Positions 31,692 to 40,390 of a stretch of DNA of 64,000 bases are shown one piece after another (the first letter of the stretch is position 1; each line of letters begins with the position of its first letter). Location: assembly GCA_050185195.1 (NCBI GenBank), contig JBFWZQ010000008.1, positions 69,916 to 133,915 of the forward strand. The letters are read 5' to 3'. The notes beneath the pieces were generated by a model that was not told where the DNA came from, searched no databases, and saw only the letters and a program-made list of their open reading frames with translations. This DNA comes from CADEFQ01 sp050185195 (GTDB taxonomy: Bacteria; Pseudomonadota; Gammaproteobacteria; Steroidobacterales; Steroidobacteraceae). Made by a program: the position numbers and the translations under genes.

Positions 31692-33683
31692 ATGAAGAAG
31701 ATCCGCAAGTCGGCCCCCCGGGGGCGTGGTGGCCGCGTGCGCGCGCCGGTCAAGGCCGCGACTGGACCGATGCCCAAGGGACCCGTCGAGGGTGTCGTTA
31801 GCGCCCATCGGGCCGGCTACGGCTTTGCCCGCGTCGAGGGCATGACGGATTCGGTGTTCATCCCGCCGTTTGCGATGGCGGGCCTCATGCACGGCGACAC
31901 CATCCGGCTCACCGTCAAGCGCGACAGTACCGGCCGCTTTTCGGCGGAGGTGCTCGGCGTCGCCCAGCGCGGCGTGCGGGTGTTCCTCGGGACCGTCGAG
32001 GTCGAGGGCCGCGTGGCCTGGGTGCAGTCGGCCGACCGCCGCCTCGCCCTGCGCTGCCAGGTCCAGCCGGACGACCTGAACGGCGCGCGCCACGGCGACT
32101 GGGTGCTCGCCGAAATCACGCGCTACGCCGGGCCGAAGGGTGACGCGCGGGCGCGCGTCACGCAGCGGCTCGACCCCGACCGCCCGGTGGAGCTCTCCAC
32201 GCAGACGGCCATCGCCCGCTTCGGCTTGCCGGCCGACTTTCCGCCCACGGCCCGCCTGGAAGCGGAGGGCTGGGGCGAGGAAGTCGATCCGGAAGAGGCC
32301 GCCCGCCGCGTCGACCTGCGTCCGTTGCCGCTCGTCACGATCGATGGGGAGGATGCGCGCGATTTCGACGACGCGGTCTTTGCCGAGCCGCACCCGCACG
32401 GTTTTCGCCTCATCGTCGCGATTGCCGACGTCAGCCACTACGTGCGCCCCGGCGGCGCCCTCGACGACGAGGCGCAGCGGCGCGCCACCTCGGTCTATTT
32501 CCCGACGCGGGTGATCCCAATGCTGCCCGCGGCGCTCTCCGATCATCTCTGCTCGCTGCAGCCACGGGTGGACCGGCTGTGCTTCGCCGCCGACATGGTC
32601 GTTTCCAGGCAGGGACAGCTTCAGGAGGCGCGCTTCTATCCCGCGGTGATGCATTCGGCCGCGCGCCTCACCTATTCGCTGGCGCACGCGGCCCTGTTCG
32701 AGGGGCGCCCCGAGGCCCGCGCCCAGGTCGGCGCGCTCACCGAGCGCCTGCTGCCGCTGGTCGACCTGTACCGGGCGCTCCTGAAGGCGCGCCATCGCCG
32801 TGGCGCCCTGGACTTCGATGCGCCCGAGGCGACCTTCGACATCGACCGGGAAGAGCGGGTGAAGGGCATCGTGCTGAAGTCACGCAACGATGCGCACAAG
32901 CTGATCGAGGAATGCATGATCCTCGCCAACGTCGCCGTCGCGCAGGAACTCGCGAAGCGACGCGCCGGCACGCTCTATCGCGTGCACGGCAAGCCGGAGG
33001 AGGAGAAGCTCGACCGGCTACTGTCGACACTCGCGGCGCTCGGCTTTCCCGCCGAGATTCCCGAAACGGTCACGCCGCGCGACATCCGCCAGATCACCCA
33101 TCGCCTCGGATCGTCCGCAGCGCGGCCCTTCGTCGAGTCGCTGGTGGTGCGTTCGATGCCGCAGGCACAGTACCAGCCCGCGAACATCGGCCACTTCGGC
33201 CTCGCGCTCAAGGCGTACGCGCACTTCACTTCGCCGATCCGCCGCTATCCCGACCTCGTCGTGCATCGTACGCTGAAGGCCGTGCTCGGCGTGCCGCCAC
33301 CGGTCGGCGTGGCCTACGGCGAGGAGGAGTTGTCGCGCCTCGGCGAGTCGACCTCACAGCTCGAGAAGCGCGCCGACGAGGCCGACCGCTACGTCGATCT
33401 CTTCCTCAAGTGCAGCTGGCTGCGCGAACGCCTCGGCCAGACGTTCGAAGGGCTCATCACCGCCGTCGTCGAGTTCGGCTGTTTCGTGCAGATCCTCGAC
33501 GTCGCGGCCGACGGGCTGCTGCATACCGCGGCGCTGGCCGACGATACCTACGAGATGGATGCGGGCGGACACGCGTGGGTAGGCCGCCATTCGAAGCGGC
33601 GCCTCGGCCTCGGCGAGCGCATCCGCGTCGTCGTGACCAATGCCAATCCGGTCGAAGGCCTGATCGACCTCGAGCTCGCCTGA
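31692..33683 (+). CDS. rnr: Ribonuclease R (VacB)
   Basis: Processive 3'-5' exoribonuclease that degrades structured RNA. The 663-residue protein has a basic start (MKKIRKSAPRGRGGRVRAP), a cold-shock-like region (GVVSAHRAGYGFARVEG), an RNB catalytic domain with DGEDARDFDDAVF holding the metal Asp residues, HFTSPIRRYPDLVVHR, and a C-terminal S1 domain ending at VEGLIDLELA. It is about 150 residues shorter than the E. coli enzyme: the N-terminal winged helix and the C-terminal lysine-rich tail are missing. The stop overlaps the rlmB start (TGATG). Confidence 0.95.
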   Translation: MKKIRKSAPRGRGGRVRAPVKAATGPMPKGPVEGVVSAHRAGYGFARVEGMTDSVFIPPFAMAGLMHGDTIRLTVKRDSTGRFSAEVLGVAQRGVRVFLGTVEVEGRVAWVQSADRRLALRCQVQPDDLNGARHGDWVLAEITRYAGPKGDARARVTQRLDPDRPVELSTQTAIARFGLPADFPPTARLEAEGWGEEVDPEEAARRVDLRPLPLVTIDGEDARDFDDAVFAEPHPHGFRLIVAIADVSHYVRPGGALDDEAQRRATSVYFPTRVIPMLPAALSDHLCSLQPRVDRLCFAADMVVSRQGQLQEARFYPAVMHSAARLTYSLAHAALFEGRPEARAQVGALTERLLPLVDLYRALLKARHRRGALDFDAPEATFDIDREERVKGIVLKSRNDAHKLIEECMILANVAVAQELAKRRAGTLYRVHGKPEEEKLDRLLSTLAALGFPAEIPETVTPRDIRQITHRLGSSAARPFVESLVVRSMPQAQYQPANIGHFGLALKAYAHFTSPIRRYPDLVVHRTLKAVLGVPPPVGVAYGEEELSRLGESTSQLEKRADEADRYVDLFLKCSWLRERLGQTFEGLITAVVEFGCFVQILDVAADGLLHTAALADDTYEMDAGGHAWVGRHSKRRLGLGERIRVVVTNANPVEGLIDLELA

Positions 33684-34465
33684 TGGAAAGGATGGAGCGC
33701 ATTTACGGCCTGCACGCGGTAAGGGCGGTGCTCGCCCGCGACCCCGGCCGGGTCGTGCAGCTGTTCCTCGCCGATCAGCGGGGCGACCGGCGTGTCGCCG
33801 ACATCGAAGCGCTGGCGCGCACGGCGGGCGTCGCCACGCGGCGGGCCGATGCGCAGGCCCTGGCGAGGCTTGCGGGCGAGGGCGTCCACCAAGGTGTCGT
33901 GGCTGAGGTGAAGCCGCTGCGGCCCTGGACGGAAGACGACCTGCTCGAGGCGCTGCGGGACGCCGCTGCACCGCTCGTGCTCGTGCTCGACGGCGTGCAG
34001 GATCCGCACAACCTCGGCGCCTGCCTGCGTACGGCCGACGCGTGTGGCGCACTCGCAGTCGTTGTGCCGAAGGATCGCGCGGCCCAGGTGAATGCCACGG
34101 TACGCAAGGTGGCCGCCGGCGCGGCCGAGACCACCCCGGTGGTGGCCGTGACCAACCTGTCCCGCACGCTCAAGCTGCTGAAGGAAGCCGGGTTGTGGGT
34201 GGTCGGGGCAGCCGGCGAGGCCGACCGGTTGGCCTCGAGCGCGGACCTAGCCGGCCCCCTGGTGCTGGTGATGGGCGCAGAAGGCAGCGGATTGCGCGAA
34301 CTTACCCGCAAGAATTGCGATTTTCTCGTCAGATTGCCGCAGGTCGGCGCCGTGGAGAGCCTGAACGTCTCCGTCGCCACCGGCATGCTGCTCTACGAAG
34401 CCACGCGCCAACGCGTCGAAGCCAGCCAACGGTCTGGCCCGCAGCCGGTAGCCCGCCGCCCGTAG
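33683..34465 (+). CDS. rlmB: 23S rRNA (guanosine-2'-O)-methyltransferase RlmB
   Basis: SpoU-type methyltransferase that modifies G2251 of 23S rRNA. The 260-residue protein has the substrate-binding domain (ERIYGLHAVRAVL) and the trefoil-knot catalytic domain: LVLDGVQDPHNLGACLRTADA (motif 1), LVMGAEGSGL (motif 2) and PQVGAVESLNVSVATGMLL (motif 3). It overlaps rnr by one base. The last ten codons (SGPQPVARRP) coincide with half of the 7-nt repeat element, so the C-terminal tail is likely recent and dispensable. Confidence 0.95.
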   Translation: MERMERIYGLHAVRAVLARDPGRVVQLFLADQRGDRRVADIEALARTAGVATRRADAQALARLAGEGVHQGVVAEVKPLRPWTEDDLLEALRDAAAPLVLVLDGVQDPHNLGACLRTADACGALAVVVPKDRAAQVNATVRKVAAGAAETTPVVAVTNLSRTLKLLKEAGLWVVGAAGEADRLASSADLAGPLVLVMGAEGSGLRELTRKNCDFLVRLPQVGAVESLNVSVATGMLLYEATRQRVEASQRSGPQPVARRP

Positions 34466-34483
34466 CGCATTGCCCGTTCCCCG
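34433..34483 (+). repeat. Half copy of the heptamer repeat element at the 3' end of rlmB
   Basis: TCTGG followed by 7-nt units CCCGCAG, CCGGTAG, CCCGCCG, CCCGTAG, CGCATTG and CCCGTTC. It begins inside rlmB and ends in the rpsF promoter, where its fifth unit supplies the TTGCCC -35-like box. Confidence 0.6.
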
Positions 34484-34498
34484 CCAATCCAGTATCCT
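34470..34498 (+). promoter_or_regulatory. Candidate promoter of the rpsF-rpsR-rplI operon
   Basis: TTGCCC (34470-34475), a 17-nt spacer and TATCCT (34493-34498), leaving a leader of about 57 nt before rpsF. Spacing is ideal and both hexamers are recognisable. Confidence 0.5.
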
Positions 34499-34561
34499 CG
34501 CGCGCCTTTTCCTTGCCACACCGCCGTGCCTCGGCGGGTGGCTAACCCACAAGGAGAGAAC

Positions 34562-34957
34562 ATGAGGCATTACGAGATCGTCTTCCTGGTCCATCCGGAC
34601 CAGAGCGAGCAGGTTCCGGCCATGATCGAGCGCTACAAGGGCCTGATCACGGCGGGCGGCGGTGCAGTGCATCGCCTCGAGGACTGGGGCCGTCGCCAGC
34701 TCACGTTCCCCATCGCCAAGGTCCACAAGGCGCACTACGTCCTGATGAACATCGAGACCGACCAGAAAGTGCTGGCCGAGCTCACCGGCGCGTTCCGATT
34801 CAGCGACGCGGTGCTGCGGCACCTCGTCGTCGTGATGGACGAAGCCGTGACCGAGCCTTCGCCGATGGCGAAGGCGGAAGAGGAAGAGGCGAACGGCGGC
34901 CGCCGCGATCGCGTCCGTGACGACGCGGACGACGACTCCGCGGGCGACAACGCCTGA
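34562..34957 (+). CDS. rpsF: 30S ribosomal protein S6
   Basis: Small-subunit platform protein that binds S18. The 131-residue product starts MRHYEIVFLVHPDQSEQV and has RLEDWGRRQLTFPIAKVHKA. The C-terminal tail beyond the core is acidic (EEEEANGGRRDRVRDDADDD), as in many proteobacteria, where RimK adds glutamates; whether RimK acts here is unknown. AAGGAGAG lies before the ATG. It leads the rpsF-rpsR-rplI operon. Confidence 0.98.
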   Translation: MRHYEIVFLVHPDQSEQVPAMIERYKGLITAGGGAVHRLEDWGRRQLTFPIAKVHKAHYVLMNIETDQKVLAELTGAFRFSDAVLRHLVVVMDEAVTEPSPMAKAEEEEANGGRRDRVRDDADDDSAGDNA

Positions 34958-34981
34958 GCCTGACCGCAAGAGGAACCACAC

Positions 34982-35221
34982 ATGCCAGCACCCCGCCAGA
35001 GCCGGTTCTCCCGGCGCAAGAAGTTCTGCCGCTTCACCGCGGAAGGCGTCAAGCAGATCGACTACAAGGATCTCGCGACGCTCAAGGGTTACATCACCGA
35101 AACCGGCAAGATCGTCCCGAGCCGCATCACCGGCACGAAGGCGTTCTACCAGCGACAGCTTTCCGTGGCCGTCAAGCGCGCGCGTTACCTCGCGCTGCTG
35201 CCGTACACGGACCAGCACTGA
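34982..35221 (+). CDS. rpsR: 30S ribosomal protein S18
   Basis: A 79-residue basic protein (SRRKKFCRFTAEGVKQIDYK; ITGTKAFYQRQLSVAVKRAR) that pairs with S6 on the 30S platform. A single cysteine remains near the N-terminus, so no zinc site is expected. The spacing of 24 nt after rpsF and an AGAGGAA box before the ATG fit an operon. Confidence 0.98.
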   Translation: MPAPRQSRFSRRKKFCRFTAEGVKQIDYKDLATLKGYITETGKIVPSRITGTKAFYQRQLSVAVKRARYLALLPYTDQH

Positions 35222-35229
35222 GGCCCGCC

Positions 35230-35679
35230 ATGGATGTCATTCTCCTGCAGAAAGTGGCGAACCTCGGCACGATCGGCGATCGCGTCAAGGTGAAGAGCGG
35301 CTACGGCCGCAACTACCTCCTGCCGCACGGCAAGGCGACGCTCGCGACGCCCGCCAACGTGGCGAAATTCGAGGCGCGCCGCGCCGAACTCGAGAAAGTG
35401 GCGCGCGAACAGTTCGGCGATGCCGAGCTGCGCGCCAAGGCGTTCGGCGAGTTCAAGCTCACGATCACCGCCAAGGCCGGCTCCGAAGGCAAGCTCTTCG
35501 GCTCGATCGGCACGGCCGACATCGCCGAGGCGACCACCCGGGCCGGCCACAAACTGGCCCGCAGTGAAGTGCGGCTGCCGAACGGGGCACTGCGCGTCGT
35601 GGGCGATCACGTGGTGAACCTGCACCTGCACACCGACGTGAACGTGCCGCTCGCCATCCTGATCGTCGCCGAGGAGTAA
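35230..35679 (+). CDS. rplI: 50S ribosomal protein L9
   Basis: A 149-residue two-domain protein: N-terminal MDVILLQKVANLGTIGDRVKV with the GYGRNYLLPHGKA rRNA-binding segment, a long connecting helix (about 41-75), and a C-terminal domain ending VPLAILIVAEE. It binds domain V of 23S rRNA at the L1 stalk base. It starts 8 nt after rpsR. Confidence 0.98.
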   Translation: MDVILLQKVANLGTIGDRVKVKSGYGRNYLLPHGKATLATPANVAKFEARRAELEKVAREQFGDAELRAKAFGEFKLTITAKAGSEGKLFGSIGTADIAEATTRAGHKLARSEVRLPNGALRVVGDHVVNLHLHTDVNVPLAILIVAEE

Positions 35680-35720
35680 TTCCGCTGTCTTTTCGCCCGA
35701 GTCCATTGCCAGATAGTGCG

Positions 35721-37085
35721 ATGCCGGGCGAGCCGCGGACCCCACCGCATTCCGTCGAGGCGGAGCAATCCGTCCTCGGCGGCCTCATGCTCGACGCCGT
35801 CGCGTGGGACAGCGTCGGCGACGTGCTCACGGCCGAGGATTTCTACCGGCCGGACCACCGGCTGATCTTCGAAAGCATCGCGCTGCTCTCCGGGGAGGGC
35901 AAGGCGTGCGACGTCATCACGGTGTCCGAGCACCTCGAGAGGAGCGGTCGGCTCGAGGATGCGGGCGGGCTCGCCTACATCGGCAAGCTCGCGAGCGACA
36001 CGCCGACCGCCGCGAACATCCGTGCCTATGCGGCGATCGTGCGCGAGCGCTCGCTGCTGCGCCGGCTCGCGAAGGCCGGCAACGAGATCACGGCCTCGGT
36101 TTTCCAGCAGCAGGGCGAGAGCGCGCGCGAACTCGTCGATCGCGCGGAGCAGGCCGTCTTCGAGATCGCCGAGCAGGGCGCGCGCGGTCGCGACGGCGCC
36201 CTCTCGGTGCGCTCGCTGCTGCCGGCGCTCATCGACCAGATCGACGAGTGGCACAACAACCCCGACGCACTGCGCGGCCTGCCCACCGGGTTCACCGATT
36301 TCGACAAGAAGACCGGGGGCCTGCGGGGCGGCGACCTCGTGATCGTGGCCGGGCGCCCTTCGATGGGCAAGACGACGCTCGCGGTCAACATCGCCGAGTA
36401 CGCGGCGGTCAATCCGAACATCAAGGCGTCCGTCGTGATCTTCTCGATGGAAATGCCGTCCGAACAGGTCATCACGCGCATGCTGTCGTCGATCGGCGGC
36501 GTGCCGCTGAATGCGATCCGCAGCGGCAAGGTGGCCGACGAGGACTGGGCGCGCATCACGGGCGCGACCAGCCAGTTGTCGGAAGCGAAGATTTTCGTCG
36601 ACGAGACCCCCGGCCTCTCGCCCACCGAGCTGCGCGCCCGCGCACGCCGCGTGAAGCGCGAGCACGGCCTCGACCTGATCGTGGTCGACTACCTGCAGCT
36701 GATGCAGGTCGCGGGCACGAAGGAGAATCGCGCGACCGAGATCGCCGAGATCTCCCGCGGCCTGAAGGCGCTCGCGAAAGAGCTCAATTGCCCGGTGATC
36801 GCGCTTTCCCAGCTGAACCGCGGCGTCGAGCAGCGACAGGAAAAGAAGCCGGTGATGTCCGACCTGCGCGAATCGGGAGCGCTCGAGCAGGACGCCGACA
36901 TGATCCTCCTCATCTATCGCGAGGAGGTCTACGATAAGAACACGACCAAGAAGGGCCTCGCGGAGGTCGAACTCGCCAAGCACAGGAACGGCGAGATCGG
37001 CACCGTGCTGCTGACATTCCAGGGCCCGTTCAGCCGTTTCGTCAATTACGCGCCGGACAGCTATGCCGAGGGCGTGCTGCGGTGA
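35721..37085 (+). CDS. dnaB: Replicative DNA helicase DnaB
   Basis: Hexameric helicase that drives the replication fork 5'-3'. The 454-residue protein has the N-terminal helical domain (HSVEAEQSVLGGLMLD) and a RecA-like domain with Walker A GRPSMGKTT, LIVVDYLQLMQV (Walker B) and IALSQLNRGVEQR, then SDLRESGALEQDADMI. No intein interrupts it. The ATG at 35721 is preferred over a TTG at 35706, although neither has a good ribosome binding site. Its stop overlaps the alr start by 4 nt, the usual dnaB-alr order. Confidence 0.97.
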   Translation: MPGEPRTPPHSVEAEQSVLGGLMLDAVAWDSVGDVLTAEDFYRPDHRLIFESIALLSGEGKACDVITVSEHLERSGRLEDAGGLAYIGKLASDTPTAANIRAYAAIVRERSLLRRLAKAGNEITASVFQQQGESARELVDRAEQAVFEIAEQGARGRDGALSVRSLLPALIDQIDEWHNNPDALRGLPTGFTDFDKKTGGLRGGDLVIVAGRPSMGKTTLAVNIAEYAAVNPNIKASVVIFSMEMPSEQVITRMLSSIGGVPLNAIRSGKVADEDWARITGATSQLSEAKIFVDETPGLSPTELRARARRVKREHGLDLIVVDYLQLMQVAGTKENRATEIAEISRGLKALAKELNCPVIALSQLNRGVEQRQEKKPVMSDLRESGALEQDADMILLIYREEVYDKNTTKKGLAEVELAKHRNGEIGTVLLTFQGPFSRFVNYAPDSYAEGVLR

Positions 37086-38158
37086 GCCGGCTGATCCGCG
37101 CCCGCATCGACACCGCCGCCCTTCGCGCCAATTTCGCCCGCATCAGGACGGTAGCCGCGGGGCGCCGCGTCATCGCGGTGGTCAAGGCGAACGGCTACGG
37201 CCACGGGGCCGTCACCGTCGCGCGCGCGCTCGATGCGGCCGACGCCTTCGGCGTCGCGCGGCTGGAAGAGGGCATCGAGCTGCGGGCAGCGGGGGTCACG
37301 CACCCGATCCTCCTGCTCGAGGGCGTGGTCGACGCCGGGCAGTTGCAGGCCGCGGCCGATCATCGGCTCGACCTCGTCGTGCACGAACCCGGGCAGATCG
37401 GGTTGCTCGAGGCCTGGCGCGGGCCGCGGCAGTTTGCACTCTGGGCGAAGCTCGATACCGGCATGAACCGGCTGGGCTTTCGCGTCGAAGACTTTGCGGC
37501 GGCGCTCGCGCGCCTCGCCGCCCTCACGGTGCCTGCCTCCCGGCTGCGCGTGATGACCCATTTCGCCTGCGCGGATGAGCGCGATTCGCCGGCCACGCGC
37601 GCGCAGCTCGCCCGTTTCACGGCCATGGCAGCGCCGCTCGGCCTCGAGACGAGCCTGTGCAACTCCGCCGGCATCTTCGGCTGGCCCGAAGCGCACGGCG
37701 ACTGGGTGCGGCCCGGCCTGTCGCTGTACGGAGTGTCGCCGTTCGCGGGGGAAAGCGCCGCGTCGCTCGGTCTTGCGCCGGTGATGACGCTGACCACCAC
37801 GGTCATCGCCGTGCGCCGCGTGGCGCGCGGTGAAAGCGTCGGCTACGGCGAGCTGTGGCGCGCGGCGCGCGACAGCCGGGTGGCGATCCTTGCCGCCGGC
37901 TACGCCGATGGCCTGCCGCGCGGGCTGCCAGGCGGCACGCCGGTGGTGATCCACGATCGCCGCGTGCCGCTCGTCGGCAGGGTGTCGATGGACATGATCG
38001 CGGTCGACGTCACCGACCTGCCGGGCGTCGAAGTCGGCGCGGCCGCCGAGCTGTGGGGGCCGGCGCTGGCTGCCGAGGAAGTGGCTGCCAGCGCCGGCAC
38101 GCTTGCCTACGAGCTCCTGTGCGGCGTCGCGCCGCGCGTGGCGTACGTCACCACTTGA
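37082..38158 (+). CDS. alr: Alanine racemase
   Basis: PLP enzyme that interconverts L- and D-alanine for cell wall synthesis. The 358-residue protein starts IRARIDTAALRANFARI, has the PLP lysine in VVKANGYGHG (about 34), WAKLDTGMNRLGF and the catalytic tyrosine region VGYGELWRA near 255, then RVSMDMIAVDV. The start is GTG at 37082, overlapping the dnaB stop. The 3' end overlaps the convergent aldehyde dehydrogenase gene by 11 nt. Confidence 0.97.
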   Translation: MSRLIRARIDTAALRANFARIRTVAAGRRVIAVVKANGYGHGAVTVARALDAADAFGVARLEEGIELRAAGVTHPILLLEGVVDAGQLQAAADHRLDLVVHEPGQIGLLEAWRGPRQFALWAKLDTGMNRLGFRVEDFAAALARLAALTVPASRLRVMTHFACADERDSPATRAQLARFTAMAAPLGLETSLCNSAGIFGWPEAHGDWVRPGLSLYGVSPFAGESAASLGLAPVMTLTTTVIAVRRVARGESVGYGELWRAARDSRVAILAAGYADGLPRGLPGGTPVVIHDRRVPLVGRVSMDMIAVDVTDLPGVEVGAAAELWGPALAAEEVAASAGTLAYELLCGVAPRVAYVTT

Positions 38159-39572
38159 CCATGACGTGGCGCACGCAGGTGTAGTCCTCGAGCGCGTAGG
38201 TCGAGAGGTCCTTGCCGTAGCCCGAGCGCTTGAGGCCGCCGTGCGGCATTTCGGACACGAGCATGAAATGGGTATTGACCCAGGTGCAGCCGTAGCGCAG
38301 GCGCGCGGCGACCTGCATCGCGCGTCCGGCGTCTTTCGTCCACACCGATGAGGCGAGGCCGTAGTCCGAATCGTTGGCCCACTCGATGGCCTGTTCGGTG
38401 TCCTTGAAGCGCGTGATCGTGACGACGGGGCCGAAGACCTCCCTGCGCACGATCTCGTCCGTCTGCCGCGCCCCTGCAATCACGGTGGGTTCGTAGAAAA
38501 ACCCGCCGCCGGCGCGTGCGTGGCCGCCGGTGGTCACTTCCATGTGTTTCTTGTCCTCGGCGCGCGTGACGAAGCCCGCGACCCGCGTGCGGTGCTTCGC
38601 GGTGATGAGCGGCCCCATCTCCACGCCGTCCTCGAGCTGCGTGCCGACCTTGATCGAGGCGACGGCGTGCGAAAGATCCGCCACGAGCTTCTCGTAGATG
38701 CGCCCACCGGCATAGAGGCGGCACGCCGCGGTGCAGTCCTGCCCCGCATTGTAGAAGCCGAACGTGCGCACGCCGGCGACGACCGCATCGAGATCGGCGT
38801 CGTCGAACACGATCACGGGTGCCTTGCCGCCGAGTTCCAGGTGCGTGCGGCGCGTGCCCCGGGCGGCGGCCGCGAGGATCTTCTCGCCCGTGGCGACGTC
38901 GCCCGTGAGCGAGATCATGGCGACCTGCGGATGCGCGACGAGCGGGGCGCCCACCGACGCGCCGCGCCCGCAGATCACGTTGAACACGCCCGGCGGGAAG
39001 AGGTCGGCCGCGAGCAGGGCGAGGCGCAGGCTCGACAGGGGCGTCTGCTCCGAAGGCTTCAATACGACGGTATTGCCCGCCGCGAGCGCCGGCGCGACTT
39101 TCCACGCCGCCATCAGCAGCGGATAGTTCCAGGGTGCGATCGAGGCGACGACGCCCACGGGGTCGCGGCGGATCATGCTGGTGAATCCCGCGAGGTACTC
39201 GCCAGCGACCGCGCCATGCATCGTGCGGGCGGCGCCCGCAAAGAAACGGAATACGTCGGCGATCGCGGGGATCTCGTCCGCAAGCACGGCGGCGTGGGGC
39301 TTGCCGCAGTTGCGCGACTCGATCGCCGCGAGTTCCGTGGCCGCGCCCTCGATGCGGTCGGCGAGCTTCAGCAGTGCCGCGGCGCGGTCCTTCGGCGGCG
39401 TGGCCGCCCAGGCCGGGAAGGCGGCGTCCGCGGACTTCACCGCCGCATCGATCTGTTCGGGCGAGGCCTCGTGCACGGTGGCGAGCACCTTGCCGCTCGC
39501 GGGATCGAGTACCGGCTCGTCCTTGCCCTTGCCGACGACCGACTTGCCCTTGATGAATAGTTTCGTGTCCAC
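38148..39572 (-). CDS. patD: Gamma-aminobutyraldehyde dehydrogenase PatD-like
   Basis: NAD-dependent oxidation of 4-aminobutanal (from putrescine) to GABA. The 474-residue protein has the same length as E. coli YdcW/PatD and the aldehyde dehydrogenase signatures: APWNYPLLMAAWK, LELGGKAPVIVFDDADL with the general-base Glu, NAGQDCTAACRLY with the catalytic Cys, and EVFGPVVTITRF. The start is GTG at 39572. It follows a four-gene ABC transporter in the order ydcS-ydcT-ydcU-ydcV-patD, the same as in E. coli, which strengthens the assignment. No putrescine aminotransferase is nearby. Confidence 0.88.
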   Translation of the reverse strand: MDTKLFIKGKSVVGKGKDEPVLDPASGKVLATVHEASPEQIDAAVKSADAAFPAWAATPPKDRAAALLKLADRIEGAATELAAIESRNCGKPHAAVLADEIPAIADVFRFFAGAARTMHGAVAGEYLAGFTSMIRRDPVGVVASIAPWNYPLLMAAWKVAPALAAGNTVVLKPSEQTPLSSLRLALLAADLFPPGVFNVICGRGASVGAPLVAHPQVAMISLTGDVATGEKILAAAARGTRRTHLELGGKAPVIVFDDADLDAVVAGVRTFGFYNAGQDCTAACRLYAGGRIYEKLVADLSHAVASIKVGTQLEDGVEMGPLITAKHRTRVAGFVTRAEDKKHMEVTTGGHARAGGGFFYEPTVIAGARQTDEIVRREVFGPVVTITRFKDTEQAIEWANDSDYGLASSVWTKDAGRAMQVAARLRYGCTWVNTHFMLVSEMPHGGLKRSGYGKDLSTYALEDYTCVRHVMVKW

Positions 39573-39583
39573 GAGCGCCTCTC

Positions 39584-40390
39584 TCAGTCCCGCTCGGCGG
39601 CGGGGCGGGTCAGATGATAGGCCAGCAGGATCGGCACCAGCGTCACGGCGATCACGAGGACCGCGACGACATTGGTGATCGGCCGCTCGCGTGGCCGGAA
39701 CAGTTCGTTGAAGAACCAGATCGGCAGGGTCTGCTGGTGGCCCGACGTGAAGATCGTGACGATGATCTCGTCGAACGACAGCGCGAAGGCGAGCATGCCG
39801 CCAGCGAGCAGCGCGGTTGCGACCTGCGGCAGCAGGATGCGGCGGAAGGTCTGCCAGGAGTCGGCCCCGAGGTCCATCGACGCCTCGATCCAGCTCTGCG
39901 GCAGGCGCCGCAGGCGCGCCACGACATTGTTGTACACGATCACGATGCAGAAGGTCGCGTGGCCGGCCACGATGGTCCAGAACGAGGGGTCGATGCCGGC
40001 GAGTTTCATCGCCGCGAGCAGCGCGATGCCGGTGACGATGCCGGGCAGCGCGATCGGCAGCACGAACAGCAGCGTGAGCGCGTTCTTCGCGCGGATCCGG
40101 CTGCGCGCGAGCGCAAAGGCCGCCAGGGTGCCGAGGAGCAGCGCGGCGAGCGTCGCGAGGCCCGCCACCCCGATCGACAGGCGCATCGCCGCCCAGATAT
40201 CGCTGCGTTCGAACGCGAGCGCGAACCAGCGCAGCGTGAGTCCCGGCGGCGGGAAGTCGTAGGTGCGGTCCTCGGTCGTGAACGCGTAGAGCACGATGAT
40301 CGCCACCGGCGCGTGCAGGAAGGCGATGCCCGCCCAGGCGGCGATGCGCGCGCCCAGCGAAGGGGCCTCCCAGTCGCCCCTAGAGCGCAT
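39584..40390 (-). CDS. ydcV: Polyamine-type ABC transporter permease (YdcV/PotI-like)
   Basis: Inner-membrane permease, 268 residues, about six membrane segments. The EAA loop is RRLPQSWIEASMDLGADSWQ, which docks on the ATPase. It pairs with the adjacent YdcU-like permease; the two genes overlap by 11 nt. Similarity to PotI/YdcV and the patD neighbour suggest putrescine or GABA-related amines; the substrate is inferred. Confidence 0.88.
   Translation of the reverse strand: MRSRGDWEAPSLGARIAAWAGIAFLHAPVAIIVLYAFTTEDRTYDFPPPGLTLRWFALAFERSDIWAAMRLSIGVAGLATLAALLLGTLAAFALARSRIRAKNALTLLFVLPIALPGIVTGIALLAAMKLAGIDPSFWTIVAGHATFCIVIVYNNVVARLRRLPQSWIEASMDLGADSWQTFRRILLPQVATALLAGGMLAFALSFDEIIVTIFTSGHQQTLPIWFFNELFRPRERPITNVVAVLVIAVTLVPILLAYHLTRPAAERD

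Noticed and set aside
35607..36983. 458-residue minus-strand open frame opposite dnaB
   Set aside because: No recognisable domain; it mirrors the strongly conserved dnaB frame.
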